Below are positions 12,479 to 24,589 of a stretch of 64,000 nt of DNA, in pieces. Where the stretch lies: contig JAMQCK010000004.1 of assembly GCA_024196135.1 (NCBI GenBank), positions 62,001 through 126,000 on the forward strand, in the 5' to 3' direction. The position numbers were made by a program, and so were the translations under genes. Position 1 is the first letter of the stretch; every line of letters starts with the position of its first letter. Source of the DNA: Pleurotus ostreatus/Saccharomyces cerevisiae fusant (taxonomy: Eukaryota > Opisthokonta). Under the pieces are notes generated by a model, which saw only the letters and a list, made by a program, of their open reading frames with translations, searched no databases and was not told the DNA's origin.

Positions 12479-14878
12479 AGCCTCACACCCTTTTGCCTCT
12501 TTGTCTGATTTCTTCTTGCCACCGGTACGTGTAATCCCTCAATCCACGCGCCTTAGCTCATCACAAAAGTCCAGCATGTTATCACACTGTATTATAGACA
12601 TTGCAATTCCCTTGTACCGCGCTTTTCGCAGCTTTCGCTTCGTCTTTCGCAACATATCGACCGCACAAGAGGCACGAGGCAAAACGGCTCGCGACGCCTG
12701 TACCCTGGCCAGAGCTTGCCTGTGCGACAATGCCCTTTTATATCTAGATATCTCGACGCATGGGTATAGCTCTGCGCGAGCCCATGTCGGTCTTTCAACC
12801 TTCACAATGACCACAACACGTTTCTAGCGCACGCAGAGACACATCTGGGGCGATCCTGACAGCACGCAACCGAGCGTCCCTCGAGCTATATTTTCGGCCG
12901 CGTGTCTGATGTCTGTTGACATCTCCCGGATAACCTCTACCTTCGCCGGACTACGGAGGAGTCGCATGGACGTCATATAGTGTGGTAAGTCAAGCTCCTG
13001 CAGCCGCGAATCTCCAATTATTCACCAGGTGACAGGTTGCAGACTGACCGTTCGACATCACTGAGCGCCCGAGGCACCTCATTCCAAGCAAGGAGCTGAG
13101 AAGGATTTCGCCTCTCTGCACGGTCTTCGACACGGGTCAATGTATTTTGACGGCGCCTCGTACGCCTGGAATTACGCCCTTCGATAAGCGAATGAACCCA
13201 CAGATATAACTTGCATTCGATGTTGCTATTCATTTGTCAGGCGAGGCATATCCGCGGGCAAGGCAGGAAATTTTTTTGCTATCTATCCTTGACCGAGGGT
13301 TCATGCAATAGACGCGAACGGTACGTAGCAGCATGCCCACACGGAGCTTACGCTGACTTGAGCTACGGCGACCGACATTAGCTACGCCTCGGCAACCATG
13401 TTCGCGGGGTTCCAATTTGTATGGCAGAAGTGCTTCGCTAGGAGCTTCCCGAGACGTTGCTAGGAACTTCCCAAGATGTTCCTCAAATGAGCAAGCGCTT
13501 CGCTGGTGACCTTCTCCCATACTCTATGAAGGTTCGTACGTACTCATCATGTCAAGCTCTTTAGTGCTGACACCGCTATCGTCCAGCGCTGACGCCACCA
13601 TCTCGTAGTGTTCGTCCCTGCGCCTGATAGAGATGCCCTCTATCTGCGCGCGTAGAACGTGGTCCATCGTCGCACGCAGAACACCTTTGGGAGGCATAGA
13701 GCCGGCGATGTCATACCCGTGTTTACGCGCCCCGGGGCGGGTGACACAGTTTGACGAATACAAGCTGTCGCCCGTGGGAGGGCGTGGCGCGCCCTCGGAG
13801 CGTCCAAGCAAGTGCAATGGATCCCGAGACCTTCCTCCTTCCTTTCAAGGCGAAGCGCAAACGTCCCGAGGCCACGCGCAGAGATCCCGAGGCCCAGTGC
13901 AGAGGAGCCTCAATGCAAGAGCAGGGATCCCGAGGACAGCAACAAGGTACGCGTGGGGATGGAGGCAGACTGGGCATACTCCATTGGATGGGTGGAAGTA
14001 TCCGTTGCATGAGGCCAGGTCCGCCGGGGCTGCGGGCATTGACCAAGACAGGCCGGGGCAGCGACCACTGGGACCCGTGGCAGCAACCAAGTCAGACCCG
14101 CCGCGCGGTCTCACCGTCAAGAGAACAATGGACGCATTTCGGACGGCCTCGATCGCCGTCGGCAGCTCCCGCTTCTGCTCCCGCGGCGCGAATGCGGGCC
14201 TGTGAACCATCATCGTGGACGAATCCCATCGTTGGCGTTGATGAATGGCTGGCGGGTGAGTAGGCGCGCTATACGGCGCGCCAGGGTCCCATGGTCATGG
14301 CGTGTGCGTTTGGACCGCCCTTGAGAGTAATGGCCGTCTCTTGTGACGCTGCCATCTTCTGTTGGGTCTGCGTGATCGCGGTCAGCTGCTCGCTGTACTG
14401 TGTAGAGCGGCGCTAAAGTCCGCAGAATGCTTGCTGACGAGGGGCTTGGCTTGTGCGCCCGCAGCGACAAAAATTATTGATTGTACTGCTATGAGCTGGA
14501 CCGAGCTGCATGCAGAATCCGCCTCGAGCAAGTGGTCTGCAGAGGGGGTCGGCGTCCTTGTTGTGTGCTGTGTCACTGTGACCGGTTCATTTTCTTGTGC
14601 ACGTGATATGGGGAAAGTTCCCAAAATGGCAATCGGGCTTGAGGAGCAAGCAGACGGCCTTCGGTGCTTGTCTTCTCCCACCATCTAGTCTCACGAATAC
14701 GACGTCGTTGTCGTTATAGACAACGCTCATACCTCTTCTCTTCAAGCTCCTAGAGCTTTGTACCCTAGACGCCAGCGATCCCCCAAGCTGATTTAGATCC
14801 GGGTGTGGGGTAGAACATTAGAGCGGTGCGCCCCCCACATTGTAGCACGTAGCCGTCTTGCTCATCGTTTTCCTCCAG
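12479..14878. other. Gene-poor stretch, 2.4 kb
   Basis: Lies between APC11 and the PSP1-domain gene. Several frames of 90-190 codons occur on both strands (for example around 13630-14260), but none matches a family, none has a convincing ATG plus splice structure, and they overlap in four frames. Around 13815-13935 a short motif close to GATCCCGAG recurs four times at irregular spacing, giving a degenerate R/E/Q-rich reading. The right end must contain the PSP1 gene promoter and perhaps a 5' non-coding exon. Confidence 0.45.
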
Positions 14879-16942
14879 ATGAACACTTTCAAGGAGCAGC
14901 AGCAGCAGCGATCAGAGGAAGAAGACCGGAAGAACCGGTTCTCAGGAAACGGCACGAACGGCAGCGACAATCACCGCGAGCGCGCAGCCTCACAGCCCCC
15001 ACATTCCTCGCAGCAAGGCTTCATGGGCTCCCCGAATGTCGCCTCCAGCATGGGCGCAGGCGCGCCATGGCCGACCTCGCGATCCTCCTCCCGATTCCTC
15101 AGTCCGGCTCGCGGTCTAGGCTCACGCAGTTCCTCGTTCTCGACCGGGAACAACCCCTCGCAGCAGCGCGACTTCGGGTACGCGATGCGCGAGAGCAGCA
15201 TCTTCGATTCGACCTTCGAGGATGAGGAAACGGACGAGCTGGACATGTACAACGAGCGCTACCTGCCCCCTTCCATGTCACGCGGCCGATCGTACCAGTC
15301 GGAGATCTCGCGCAGCCGCTCCCAGTCGCTTGCCACGGGGCACGGGGGCGCCTTCAACTCAGTCGTCGGGTCTCCTGGCATGGGCAGCTGGAACGACTCC
15401 TTCACCTCCCCCCTCAATATCCCCAACGCATCGCGCTATGGCGAGATCGGAAAGCCGCCGGGGTCTAGTCGGTACGGCTCCCTCGGCACTGTGGGACGCT
15501 CTCCGACCGCCATCCACTCCTCGTCGCCCTCGGGCACGCCTATTATGCCGAACGGGTTCTCCCGCTCAGACATTACGAACATGAGCCCGTTCGTGCGCGA
15601 CGTGGGACAGATCCTGCTTGATGACGGGTCTGCGTTCCGCGAACTCTGGGCCGGCATGCACCCGCCCAGAGACGAGGTCAACGGCGGCGGTGGAAGCGGC
15701 ACGACGAGTCGACGGCACAGCGTCAGTGTCGTGCAGCCCCGGCGCGGCAACATCGTTGGCTTCAACGCTCCAGGAGTCAGCGACGGGCCAGATGATGTCC
15801 CACGTTCCTTCGCCGGCGGCGGAGGCTTCGGTGGCGGGTTGATGCTGTCGGACGATGACCTGGCAGCGGACCTGGGCATGCTGGATCTCAATGGCCCGCC
15901 GAAGGCGTCGCAGCAGCCGCCCTCCCAGCCAGCGTCTATGCCGGTGTATACGCCGATATCGCGCAGCCCGCCGTCACACGACCACTACCAGCCGATGAAT
16001 ATCGGCTCGCTGTCGTCGCATAACGGCGACCTGCACCGCGACCCGAGCCCGCCTCAGCACCAGGAGCAGGCGCACGACCTGCAGCCGCGCTTCATCCCGG
16101 GGCAAGGTATCCAGTATCTGTCCCAGCAGGCAATTCAGCAGGACCAGAACGCGCAGTACGCGCGCACCCGCAGGCCATCATACACTGGTGGCCCACTATC
16201 GCCGACGTCGCAGCGCATGGTGCAGAATCCTCAGTCGCCGCCATACTACCCAACGCGTCGACCCTCGGATGCGCAGGCGCCTGCGCCTCCCCAGCAGCTC
16301 ACCGATCTCGGGAAGGGAGTCCCGCTACATGCGGTCCCGCCCTCATGGCCGCTCTTCATTGTCGAGTTCAAGGCTGGTCGTACAGACCTGTTCTACCTCA
16401 CCGACACGTCGCAGGACATCCGCGTCGGCGACCTCGTCGTCGTCGAGGCCGACCGCGGAAAGGACCTTGGCAAGGTGGTCAACGACAGCATCACCATCGC
16501 CGAGGTCGAGGCGTGGCAGACACGGCAGCAGGGCGGGGCGAACAGCGGCGCGGAGAACCCGACGAGCCCTGGCGGCGCGCCGTCGTCGAGCAAGAAGGAG
16601 ATCAACCCGAAGATGATGTACGGGAAGGCGTCGGTGCAGGACACGCAGCAACTGCAGCAGAAGTTGCAGGACGAGCTGAAGGCGCTTCAGCTCTGCCAGA
16701 CCAAGGTCCGCGCGAAGAAGCTGCCGATGGAGGTCATTGACGCCGAGTATCAATGGTGTGTGTAGCTTGAACGAGCTTCGGATCGTTACTAATAACCTTT
16801 CAGGGACCGGCGCAAGCTCACCTTCTACTTCATCGCCGAGAAGCGCATCGACTTCAGAGAGCTCGTGCGCGAGCTCTTCAGGCTATACAAAACCCGTATC
16901 TGGATGGCCTCGCTCCAGGGCGGAGTCTCCTTCGAGCAATGA
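14879..16942 (+). CDS. PSP1 C-terminal domain protein
   Basis: Two exons (14879-16755 and 16804-16942, intron phase 2 with a TACTAAT branch-like site) give 671 residues. The first 480 or so residues are low-complexity, rich in Ser, Gln, Pro and Gly, with many SP/TP sites; they are probably disordered and phosphorylated. The C-terminal 180 residues match the PSP1 domain found in yeast Psp1 and in bacterial YaaT: WPLFIVEFKAGRTDLFYL, VGDLVVVEADRGKDLGKV, then KVRAKKLPMEVIDAEYQW and RRKLTFYFIAEKRIDFRELV. In yeast PSP1 was found as a suppressor of DNA polymerase alpha and cdc mutants; its biochemical role is not settled. The ATG at 14879 sits directly after a good acceptor (TCCTCCAG), so a 5' non-coding exon is likely. 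Confidence 0.88.
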
Positions 16943-17769
16943 AGAAGTCCCACGACGACAACGACGCGCGTCACCCCGGACACGCCACGCTAACTCACGA
17001 TTTCCCGGCTAGACACTGCAGCACTAGTTTACTTCTCGCTTCCCGTACCTCCTTCCCTTCCTCCTCCGCATACCCCAACGCTCCCAAACAATTCCAGCTC
17101 CAACTCCAGTTGCCGCCAGGCAGCGTGTAGCATGCTATCCCAATGCCCGTGTCCTGTTGTACTCTCCGCCCCCGTGCCCCGCGTTCCGTGCTCCTGGTCA
17201 TGCTCGTCGTTCGTGTGTTTATTTACTTACCTAGCCGTGCGTTTTCCGGCTGTGTACTATATACCTTGCCCTTTCTATCGAGTACTCATATCTGACTCAT
17301 CTGCCCAAGACTACTTTGTTTTGCTTATAGGCGCGGTTTCTTCGTAATGGGCACCGGCACCGTCTTCGTTCGTTCGTGCTGGGACTGTTCCATAGGGACC
17401 TTTCGTCGGTGTCGAAAATAGCCAGCATGGAAAGGAGAGAAGGCTTAAAAGTGTATTACCTACGTAGTTGAATGGTATATAATGAAGAATCGGACCAATC
17501 GTCTGGAGAGGATTGTGAAGCGCTGGAAGAAAAGCAGCTCAAGTCAAACCTGTAGGTCCAACGTTGCGATTGTTTGTTTTCGCTTGTCGAAGGCATGTTG
17601 AAGTCCACGCACCATGCGAGCCCTCTTACCTCCGTCTTGCACCATCGTCGACTTTGTGTTCACTGCAGAACTGCTCTGAGCGAACCCAGTATCTGATAGA
17701 GCTGCCCAGAGGTGACCTGCTTGCAGCACCGGGTGCACGCTGTCCCAACTCACTCCTCCGCAGTCTGAG
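16943..17769. other. Intergenic, PSP1 gene 3' side to MYND gene 1
   Basis: About 830 bp. The first half is pyrimidine-rich and fits a 3' UTR; the second half is the presumed promoter of MYND gene 1. No further gene was recognised. Confidence 0.45.
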
Positions 17770-19633
17770 ATGTATAATGTCGGAGAAAGCACGACGCCTT
17801 GGGCGAGACGGTTCGATCAGGCTATAGCACCCTACAACACCAATCCTAGCGCGCTTGACTTGCAGTTTCTGGGATCACCCATCGTGAAGGAAGCACACGC
17901 CCGTCTAAGTCCCTCTAAAATCCCCCGCCCTCCTATGCGTCCATCAGACGTGCGACCTATCGATGAAGCTGTTCAGGCGCTTCTAGCCTATGAGCCCTTA
18001 CTCTCTGCAGCTACTGTGCGGGGAGGAGCAGTCGCAAAGGAGGCGTACACGATTTTCGACAACATCTGGAAGTGGATCGTATACCTTCGCCCGTCGACCG
18101 CCAACGTAGGAGACAACGGCCTTCCCGACAACGCGCGACCGGTATACGATGGCGGAGATATATATCTAGGAATGCAGCCGCTGTGGCTATCCTTCCGGCG
18201 ATATCTGGCTTGCGCTCTTGCCCACAAAGAGGGACGCAAGCGCTGCCTCGCGCAGTCAGATTTCGTCGCCGTAACTTTGGAGATCTTCACTTCCGGAGGC
18301 CCTTTGTTGGAAGCGCAGGACATCGTGTCTCGCGCCTACTCCTCGCATCGTGTAGTCTTTGGTCTGGCTGGATTGCTGGGCGACCGCAAACTCGCGCGAC
18401 GTCTGACTGCAGACATCTGCGAGTACGACCAGCAAAACCCCGGCTTATTCATGCGGAGCTTGCTTAAGGAGATGGAGTCGCTGCTCAGCACCGAGATCTA
18501 CCACAGCTTCACCACGGCATATGTGTCATTGACTTCTGCACTCCTATCCAACAACGAGATCCTGGAGCGGTTTCTGAAAGTGCGACCTGATCCGTCACTG
18601 ACTGAGCCCGCCGACAACGGGATAGTCGACATTTGCCATTCCCTTCATGCGACCGTCTCTCGCGACAACTTCCAAAACACCGCGGCCGCTCTCCTTTTTG
18701 CTGAACACTGGATCGCTCAGATTATTAGCATTTCTCGAACTTATGCAGGCGACGTTGACATCCTCAAGGAAGCTCTCGACGGAGGAATTGTTCGATACCT
18801 GGTGAATGCGTGCTTGGATCCGCGAGGCCAGTTCCGCCCGTCAGAATGGCAAGCGCCAGGCGTAGCGTTCGTCCTGGATGTCCTTACGCCGGCTCTGTTC
18901 AGGCCGAAGTATCTGCCCGTCCTCGAGAAGGCCGCGAAAGATCCTTCGGTGCAGTCTGTTGACATGAACGACATTCAACTGGCGTCCCCCCAACTGGCCC
19001 GCCTCCTTCTTCGCATCCCCATCATCGAGCGACACAGGCAGACGATGAAGACAGACATGAAGCGTATCAGACATTGTCACAACGAAGATTCCGTGAGTCA
19101 TGTCCTTCATATGTACCCTGCCCACCGCTCATGCTCTTCTAGTGCCCACGAAACGCCAAACGCGTACGCAAGCTCAAGATGTGCATGTGCGGTCGCGCCT
19201 TCTACTGCTGTCGAAAATGTCAGAAAGCACACTGGCAAGAACACAAGTCTCAGTGCTGCGATGCTGACGCGCGTGCCCGTACGGCGTTACTTCTTGCTCA
19301 GCCTCCTACGTCCGCTAACCCTTGGTATTTCCAGACATGAAGACCGAGCAGTCCGAAGTGACTCTCACGCACTTCGACCGCTGCTTCTTGAAAACGGTAG
19401 CTTGGAACGATGCCAACGAGGCCGGTCTGCACAGCAGTCGGTCCATCGCACACTACGCTGGTTCTGCGGCCGTCCTCTTGGACTACAGTGAAGGTCCAAA
19501 GCCTCAATTGCGGATTATGGACGATCCACTGCGACCTGGGCCGATTTACCCATCTCATGTCTATGCCAAGGTCAGACACTGGCCAGGCGACGCAACCATC
19601 TTCATGGGGTTTCTCGGCAACTCATACTGGTAA
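17770..19633 (+). CDS. MYND-finger protein, family copy 1
   Basis: Exons 17770-19092, 19143-19278 and 19335-19633 join in phase (0, then 1) to 585 residues. Residues 1-430 are mostly helical with the family landmarks GSPIVKEAHARL, SPSKIPRPP, IDEAVQALLAY, IWKWIVYL, CLAQSDF and DICEYDQQNPG. The MYND-like zinc finger follows at about 437-480: CHN before intron 1, CP after it, then MCMCGRAFYCC, KCQKAHW and a final H-x3-C. After intron 2 comes a C-terminal domain of about 95 residues (HFDRCFLKTVAW to GFLGNSYW). MYND fingers usually bind proline-rich partners; this family has no known function. Six more copies lie in the window. The start is chosen because it places the conserved region about 30 residues in, as in the paralogues. 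Confidence 0.85.
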
Positions 19634-19901
19634 TGCGAGACGCAACGAATAGCAGGCGGGCGTCGACTGGTATGGGCGGAATCTTTCTTGGTACGACCGG
19701 CTCGCACATGGATCGGATCTGTAGAAATCAGTGCGGCAAGTCGAAGGAACGCTTAAGTGAGCCTGAAGATGATATTTTCGACCACTTCCGTATGATCACC
19801 ATGGTGTATATAGTGTTTGTTGTATCGTCTACGCGTGCTGTTTGGACTGATATCTTGACTGTACGAAAATTGTTTGTACTGGCATTTCATTCTTGTATTG
19901 T

Positions 19902-20198
19902 ATGTCCGATCACTATACGGAAGTCGAGGACCCTGAGGTGCCGCTGATGCCCTTCAGGAGGTGCATCAGCGAGAAGGATGCGTGGGACTTCGTCGAGTCC
20001 GTCGATCTGCACCAGTCGTGCGACAAGGTGGCGGGCCATGCCATTCTTGTCAACTTTGAGAGTTCCAAGGTGCGCGAGTCCAGAATCACAAATCCGCGAT
20101 CATGCGCCGGCGATCTTCCCCTTGTTTGCGTACGCACCCGATATGGCACGAACGAGTCTACCGTGCTGATTGTAGGCCTGGGACCCGCATTCTGGTAA
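19902..20198 (+). pseudogene. Solo C-terminal domain of the MYND family (gene relic)
   Basis: An uninterrupted 98-codon frame, 269 bp after copy 1, that contains only the C-terminal domain of the family: DPEVPLMPFRRC, AWDFVESVDLHQS, then a VRTRYGTNESTVL stretch and GPAFW before the stop. It is closer to copy 2 (which ends AAFW and has EESTVLMG) than to the adjacent copy 1. No helical region or zinc finger is found upstream, so it looks like the remnant of a partly deleted duplicate. Because it still starts with ATG and has no stop, expression as a small stand-alone protein cannot be ruled out. It has lost the conserved PPRVYA motif. Confidence 0.7.
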
Positions 20199-20316
20199 AG
20201 GCGAGACCTTCGTGAAGTTGGGCGCGCGAAGGATGATTATGCGACCAAGCAAACTGCTGTTGTCGGTCAGTGGATAAGGAATTAACGGAGTCGCTTTTGA
20301 GACTGACTCGCCGTCC

Positions 20317-21248
20317 TCATGCCACGCTATCCGCCATCTTTGCCAAGATCTGCTCGCGAATGCCTATGAGCCGGGTTTGCTCGTCTTGGGCTTCCCTCAG
20401 CTGGGCGCGAGCGAGATCCGGGTTCTGCGTAAAGAGAGAGGAGTCAAATTGCATACAGAGGAGGGGGAGAGACCGGACGCAAGTCGATGGACATAGCCAT
20501 GAACGAGTCAATGACGTACCGGCGACAAGCCTTGAAATGCCTTCAGCTTTGCCCGCTTCGCCTTGATCGCATGCTCCCTCTGCCAGTTTGCTTCCTGCTG
20601 CAGTGCGAGGTCACCAATGGTGACAGATGGCGACTGGGGAACTTCAGCCTGTGAGCGGACCGTGAGTGAAGGGGACACGAAGGGGAACGAGGTGATATTG
20701 AGGTGAAAAGCCAGTCAAGCCTCGTAGAAGGAAAGGAAGGGCAACATAGAAATCCACTTACTTGCATTTGATCTAGCTCGTTCTTGTATTCCTTTGCCTT
20801 CCGAAGAACGGCATCTCGACGACGTAGGACTGCGCGTGCGTCTTCGCCGTCGGAGTATTCTTCGTTTATCGTTGATTTCCATCTGGTTAACTGGTTATCG
20901 TCTCCGTGCTAGTAGTTGTATTCCATTACACTGACTTGAAGATCAAACGCTCCTCGTGCTTCATTTCTGCCAGATGCGCGCGCAACTCGGATTCCATGTA
21001 TTCCAGTCGTGCTAGCGTGCGCCTGGCCTCCAAGGAATTTTGGGACAATCTCGTCAGGGCATTCGAGTAGCTACTCAATCCTGGCTGCTTAGTGACTGCT
21101 CTTTTAACAGTCTGACGGTAGCTCACCTCAAAAAGTCGGTGGCATCGTCTATCCGTAGAAGTTGAGCAATGTCTGCTAGCAAGCTGAGGCGTTGTGCTAT
21201 CTCCTCGGGAAGCTGTCCGAAATTTTCTTCCAAGTAAGTCACGAACAT
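20317..21248 (-). CDS. Coiled-coil protein, possibly augmin subunit HAUS1-like
   Basis: A minus-strand gene with four short introns. The joined product is about 210 residues, highly charged and heptad-like throughout: MFVTYLEENFGQLPEEIAQR, then SYSNALTRLSQNSLEARR, AVLRKAKEYKNELDQMQ, REHAIKAKRAKLKAFQGLSP and a last exon NPDLARAQLREAQDEQ ending KMADSVA. The order of a short N-terminal helical part, long coiled coil and a final LxPxxxLAxxxL-type segment recalls HAUS1 of the augmin complex, which nucleates branched spindle microtubules. This is recall of pattern, not a domain hit. An upstream exon may exist, since the ATG at 21248 follows a possible acceptor. It shares a short divergent promoter with RGP1. 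The gene itself is well supported; the function is not. Confidence 0.5.
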
Positions 21249-21437
21249 TGTAGCCTAGATATTGGTCAGGGCTGCGCCAGGGTCGAAAGCGAGATGGTGG
21301 TCGAAAACAAGGGAACAATGCAAATTCTGTAAATGGAAGTTATTATTCGTTGTCGAGCTCCTGGAATCAATCTTGTCCTGTACCATCATCTACATTCCCC
21401 CCGTCAACTCGCCAGCCCACTCGAAGTCCTTCTGGAC
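21249..21437. promoter_or_regulatory. Short divergent promoter, coiled-coil gene / RGP1
   Basis: Only about 190 bp lies between the two head-to-head start codons, so the promoters must overlap or each gene's leader must be very short. An extra 5' exon of either gene could reduce it further. Confidence 0.4.
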
Positions 21438-24291
21438 ATGCTCGCGGTCCCAGGCTCTTCCCAAACGAACTCCGAAACCGGGATCCGGGTGGTGGTGACA
21501 CCAGCCCAGTCCTCATATTTCGCTGGCGAACCCTTCTCAGTAACGGTCACCTTCACGAATACACGACAACCAGCAACGACGAACGCGCCACGACCCTCCA
21601 TATCCACACATAAGCGGGCAGCGCATTCGATTAGTTCCGCGCCGCTCGCCAGGCCGCCCACTTCCCCGCGTACACCGCGCGCGCCTACACCTGTATATGC
21701 ACCATCACCGCTATCACGACCACAAAACCGGCTATCGAGCAGGAAGGGGCTCATAGGGAAGCGGAGCGAAGAGGAGGAGGAAGCGGGCGTACGTTCGAGG
21801 CAGCTGTCTCTCAGCATCGACTTGCGGCGGCAGATACTGGAAGGAGGACCGAAGTCTGCAACCGTTGAATCCCCTCGCTATAACATCCCGGAGGTAGCCC
21901 CGCGACATACGCCGGAAGGTGCGTGTCCATCACAGCCTGCGTCGCACTCGATCTGACCCCTCGCGCAGCTCCGCGCCTGAACGCGCGTTCCCATACGCTC
22001 CCCCTCTCCTCCACGCACCCCCCCGCGCGCAAGCAGTCTGTATTAGACGGCCAGGTGCAGCTACCAGACATCACCGCATCCCCCAGCACGCCCAACCTCG
22101 ACACCATCTCCGAGACGTCCCCCTCCCTCGCCAAAGCCTTCGTCCCGCGCCCCTCCATCGCCGAAAGCACCTCTGCCGGGCACCTTGCACCTCTCTCCCG
22201 CCATCCCGCGAAGCTTGGTCTGGGTCTTCCGTCGCCCTCAAACAACAAGCTCCCCTTGACCGGGCGTTCATCATTCTCGACCACATTACCCCAACCGAAC
22301 ACTGAACTTGTACTATATTCCTATGCGCAGCTGTCTGGGACGGTGTATGTTGCGCCGGACTCTACCGTGCAGACACAGGAGCTCCGTGCTCTGCGTGCAT
22401 CGCTCAAGCGTAGCGGCGCAATTGGCGGTGGCAACATGAATATCCTGTCGCCAAATCCCATAGCACGAAGAAGACCTCATTCGCGGTCCGCGTCGCTCAG
22501 CGCCTCTGCCTCTGGCTTAATATCCTCATTACTCGCCTCCTCACCAAACCTTTCCCCTTCAGTATCCGCCAACGCCCGCCTTGGGCACCGCTCGACCGGG
22601 AGCGCCTCCTTTCCGTCATTACCTTCTGCCGCCTCACTCATCGCTGCCGCACCCGCCGACATCGAAGACGTAGACCCAACACAACCATTACCTACCCTCG
22701 ACGTGCAGCCCGCCATGCTCGCCGTCGACCTCAGCCTCCTCCCCGGCGAGTCGCGTAAATGTGCGTGTGTAATACTCATTCACCCATTTATGTGCTAATC
22801 CCATCCTAGACACCTACACTCTCCCTCTCCCCGCCAACCTACCCCCAACCTTCCGCGGTCGCAACCTTCGTTTCTCCTACGAGCTCGTCATCGGCGTCTG
22901 TCGCGCAGGCGCAGCGCCAGGCGCGGGCGGTGTCAGCCGCGTGATGAAGGTGCCGATACGGCTCTACAACAACGTTTCTGGTGCGCAATTTGTGTGGTGG
23001 AAGACGGGGCACACGCTGAACGCCAGATAGTGGGCCGTATTCCGAGGCCTTATGACTTACTCTGGCCTGTGGGAAGGAGAATAGCGCGGGACGAAAACGG
23101 GAAAGTGAGGGAAGAGGTAGACCATGCGCTGAGGCGACCGTCGCCGAAGTTGCCAGGGCAAGGGGAGAAAGGTAGGTTCTGCAATCGAAAGCACGCGAGT
23201 AGAAGCTAAGCTGGTCCTCAGAGGGCTCTATTCATGAGCTGAAGGAGTATGCGGAGGGTCTAGCACACGGTGTGACGGATTCGCCTGAGCTCAGCTTGAT
23301 ACTCGGCCGTCCGGCGCGTTGGAAGTCGAACAGCGAGATGGACACCGATGAGGATGCTTCGGAGAAGGTCTCCAGTTGCAGAGAAGCGGTCGAGATCCTC
23401 ACGCGAACGCCGAAGAAAGGTGTGCTGTTCGCGTTGCCTTCGCACATGCGCTGATTGCGGACAGCTTCATACGATGTCAACAAGGACAACGTCAAGGTCG
23501 CGGTGCTCACCTTCACCAAGTCCGCTTACCGCCTCGGCGAGACCGTGCTCGGCGTCGTCGAGGTCAACGCGCGCGACAGCCGCTCGCGCGTCCTCCAACT
23601 CTCCGCCTTTCTTGAATCCCACGAGACCCTACCTCACTCCCTCCAATCCCCGTCCACGCCTCCCCACCGCCGCCTGCACGCCGAACACCACGCTTCCTTT
23701 GTCCTCTCGACTCTCCGCGCTACATTCGCCCTTGACATCCCCTCCGACGGCAGCCCTGCGTTCGACGTGAGTGCTGGCGGCTACCCGCTCGCGCCCGGCG
23801 GCTTGCAGTGGAAGGTCCGCCTCTGCCTGCTCGTCGCGGTCGCGGCGGATGACGCGGACCAGGGCACGGAGGGCGTGCGGCTGAAGAGCCTTGTACGCGA
23901 CGGGCCGCGGGGCGAGTGGGGCTCTGCCTGGAGCGCGACGGAGGGCATTGCCCCGCTCGTGCGAGAGCCGCAGCGCGCGCGACCGCCAACGCACCGCGCG
24001 GCGCCGTCGTGGGGGTACGGGCTGGGTACACTCACTGCCGCACTGCTTGGTAGCGGAACCGCGGAGGGCGAGGGCGAAGGCGACAAGGCAGACGTCACGA
24101 TTAACGGGTCGGGCGAGTATGACGGGATCAAGCCAGACCCTGCTGGCGGCGTAGGCATGGGCGTCAACTTTGGGGGAAAGGAGGACGGCTGGCGGCCGGT
24201 ACGCGTCGAAACTGTCGAATGCGAGCTGCCGATCAAGGTGTTGCCGGGGAATACCGCGTTCAAGGCGCTGGATGTGGTGTTCGATGTGTAG
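21438..24291 (+). CDS. RGP1: Rgp1 family, partner of Ric1 in the Ypt6/Rab6 GEF
   Basis: Rgp1 forms the Ric1-Rgp1 exchange factor that activates Ypt6/Rab6 at the Golgi. The ATG at 21438 leads quickly to the family opening GIRVVVTPAQSSYFAGEPF and SVTVTFTNTR. A long Ser/Pro-rich linker follows. Then come NTELVLYSYAQLSGTVYV, RGRNLRFSYELVIGVC, RVMKVPIRLYNNVS, GRIPRPYDLLWPV, SYDVNKDNVKVAVLTFTKSA, YRLGETVLGVVEVN and a terminal VECELPIKVLPGNTAFKALD region, all in family order. Five introns of about 45-60 nt connect the exons without frame loss. An in-frame upstream ATG at 21333 exists, but it would add residues not seen in orthologues. Insertions of low-complexity sequence make this protein longer than the yeast one, which is normal in basidiomycetes. 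Confidence 0.9.
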
Positions 24292-24509
24292 GAGATGCAA
24301 TGGGTGGGAGTTGGAGTTGCAAGGAAGGGAGAGATGGATTCTCCTGGGGAAGTCATTGAGACCGGCTCTTTGTATCGTTATTTTAGGTAGACTACACGAC
24401 TGATGACTGCAACGAGACATGAGTATCGGATGCACCTTCTGATATTCCTGCCTGCTCGAAGGGAAATTCCTAACACGACTCGTTTCTCTTTAGTGATTCG
24501 AAGATCGTC

Positions 24510-24589
24510 GGGCGCTTGGCACAGGGGTAGCGCGCACGCTTCGCACATCCGACTGCGTGAGGTCGTGGGTTCAAATCCCACAGTGTCCA
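24510..24589 (+). tRNA. tRNA-Ala(CGC) with 8-nt intron
   Basis: A complete cloverleaf: the acceptor stem GGGCGCT pairs with AGTGTCC and contains the G3-U70 wobble that specifies alanine. The D arm has one A-C mismatch, the anticodon stem is CACGC/GCGTG, and the T arm GTGGG-TTCAAAT-CCCAC is perfect. The anticodon is CGC (24542-24544). An 8-nt intron, CATCCGAC, lies at 24546-24553, one base after the anticodon, the standard place for a tRNA intron. A T-rich run follows downstream as a Pol III terminator. Its exons are identical to those of the copy at 53167-53246. Confidence 0.93.

Noticed and set aside
13633..14263. Possible genes of 170-190 codons on the plus strand
   Set aside because: Two long frames overlap in different phases, one starts without ATG, and neither has recognisable content.
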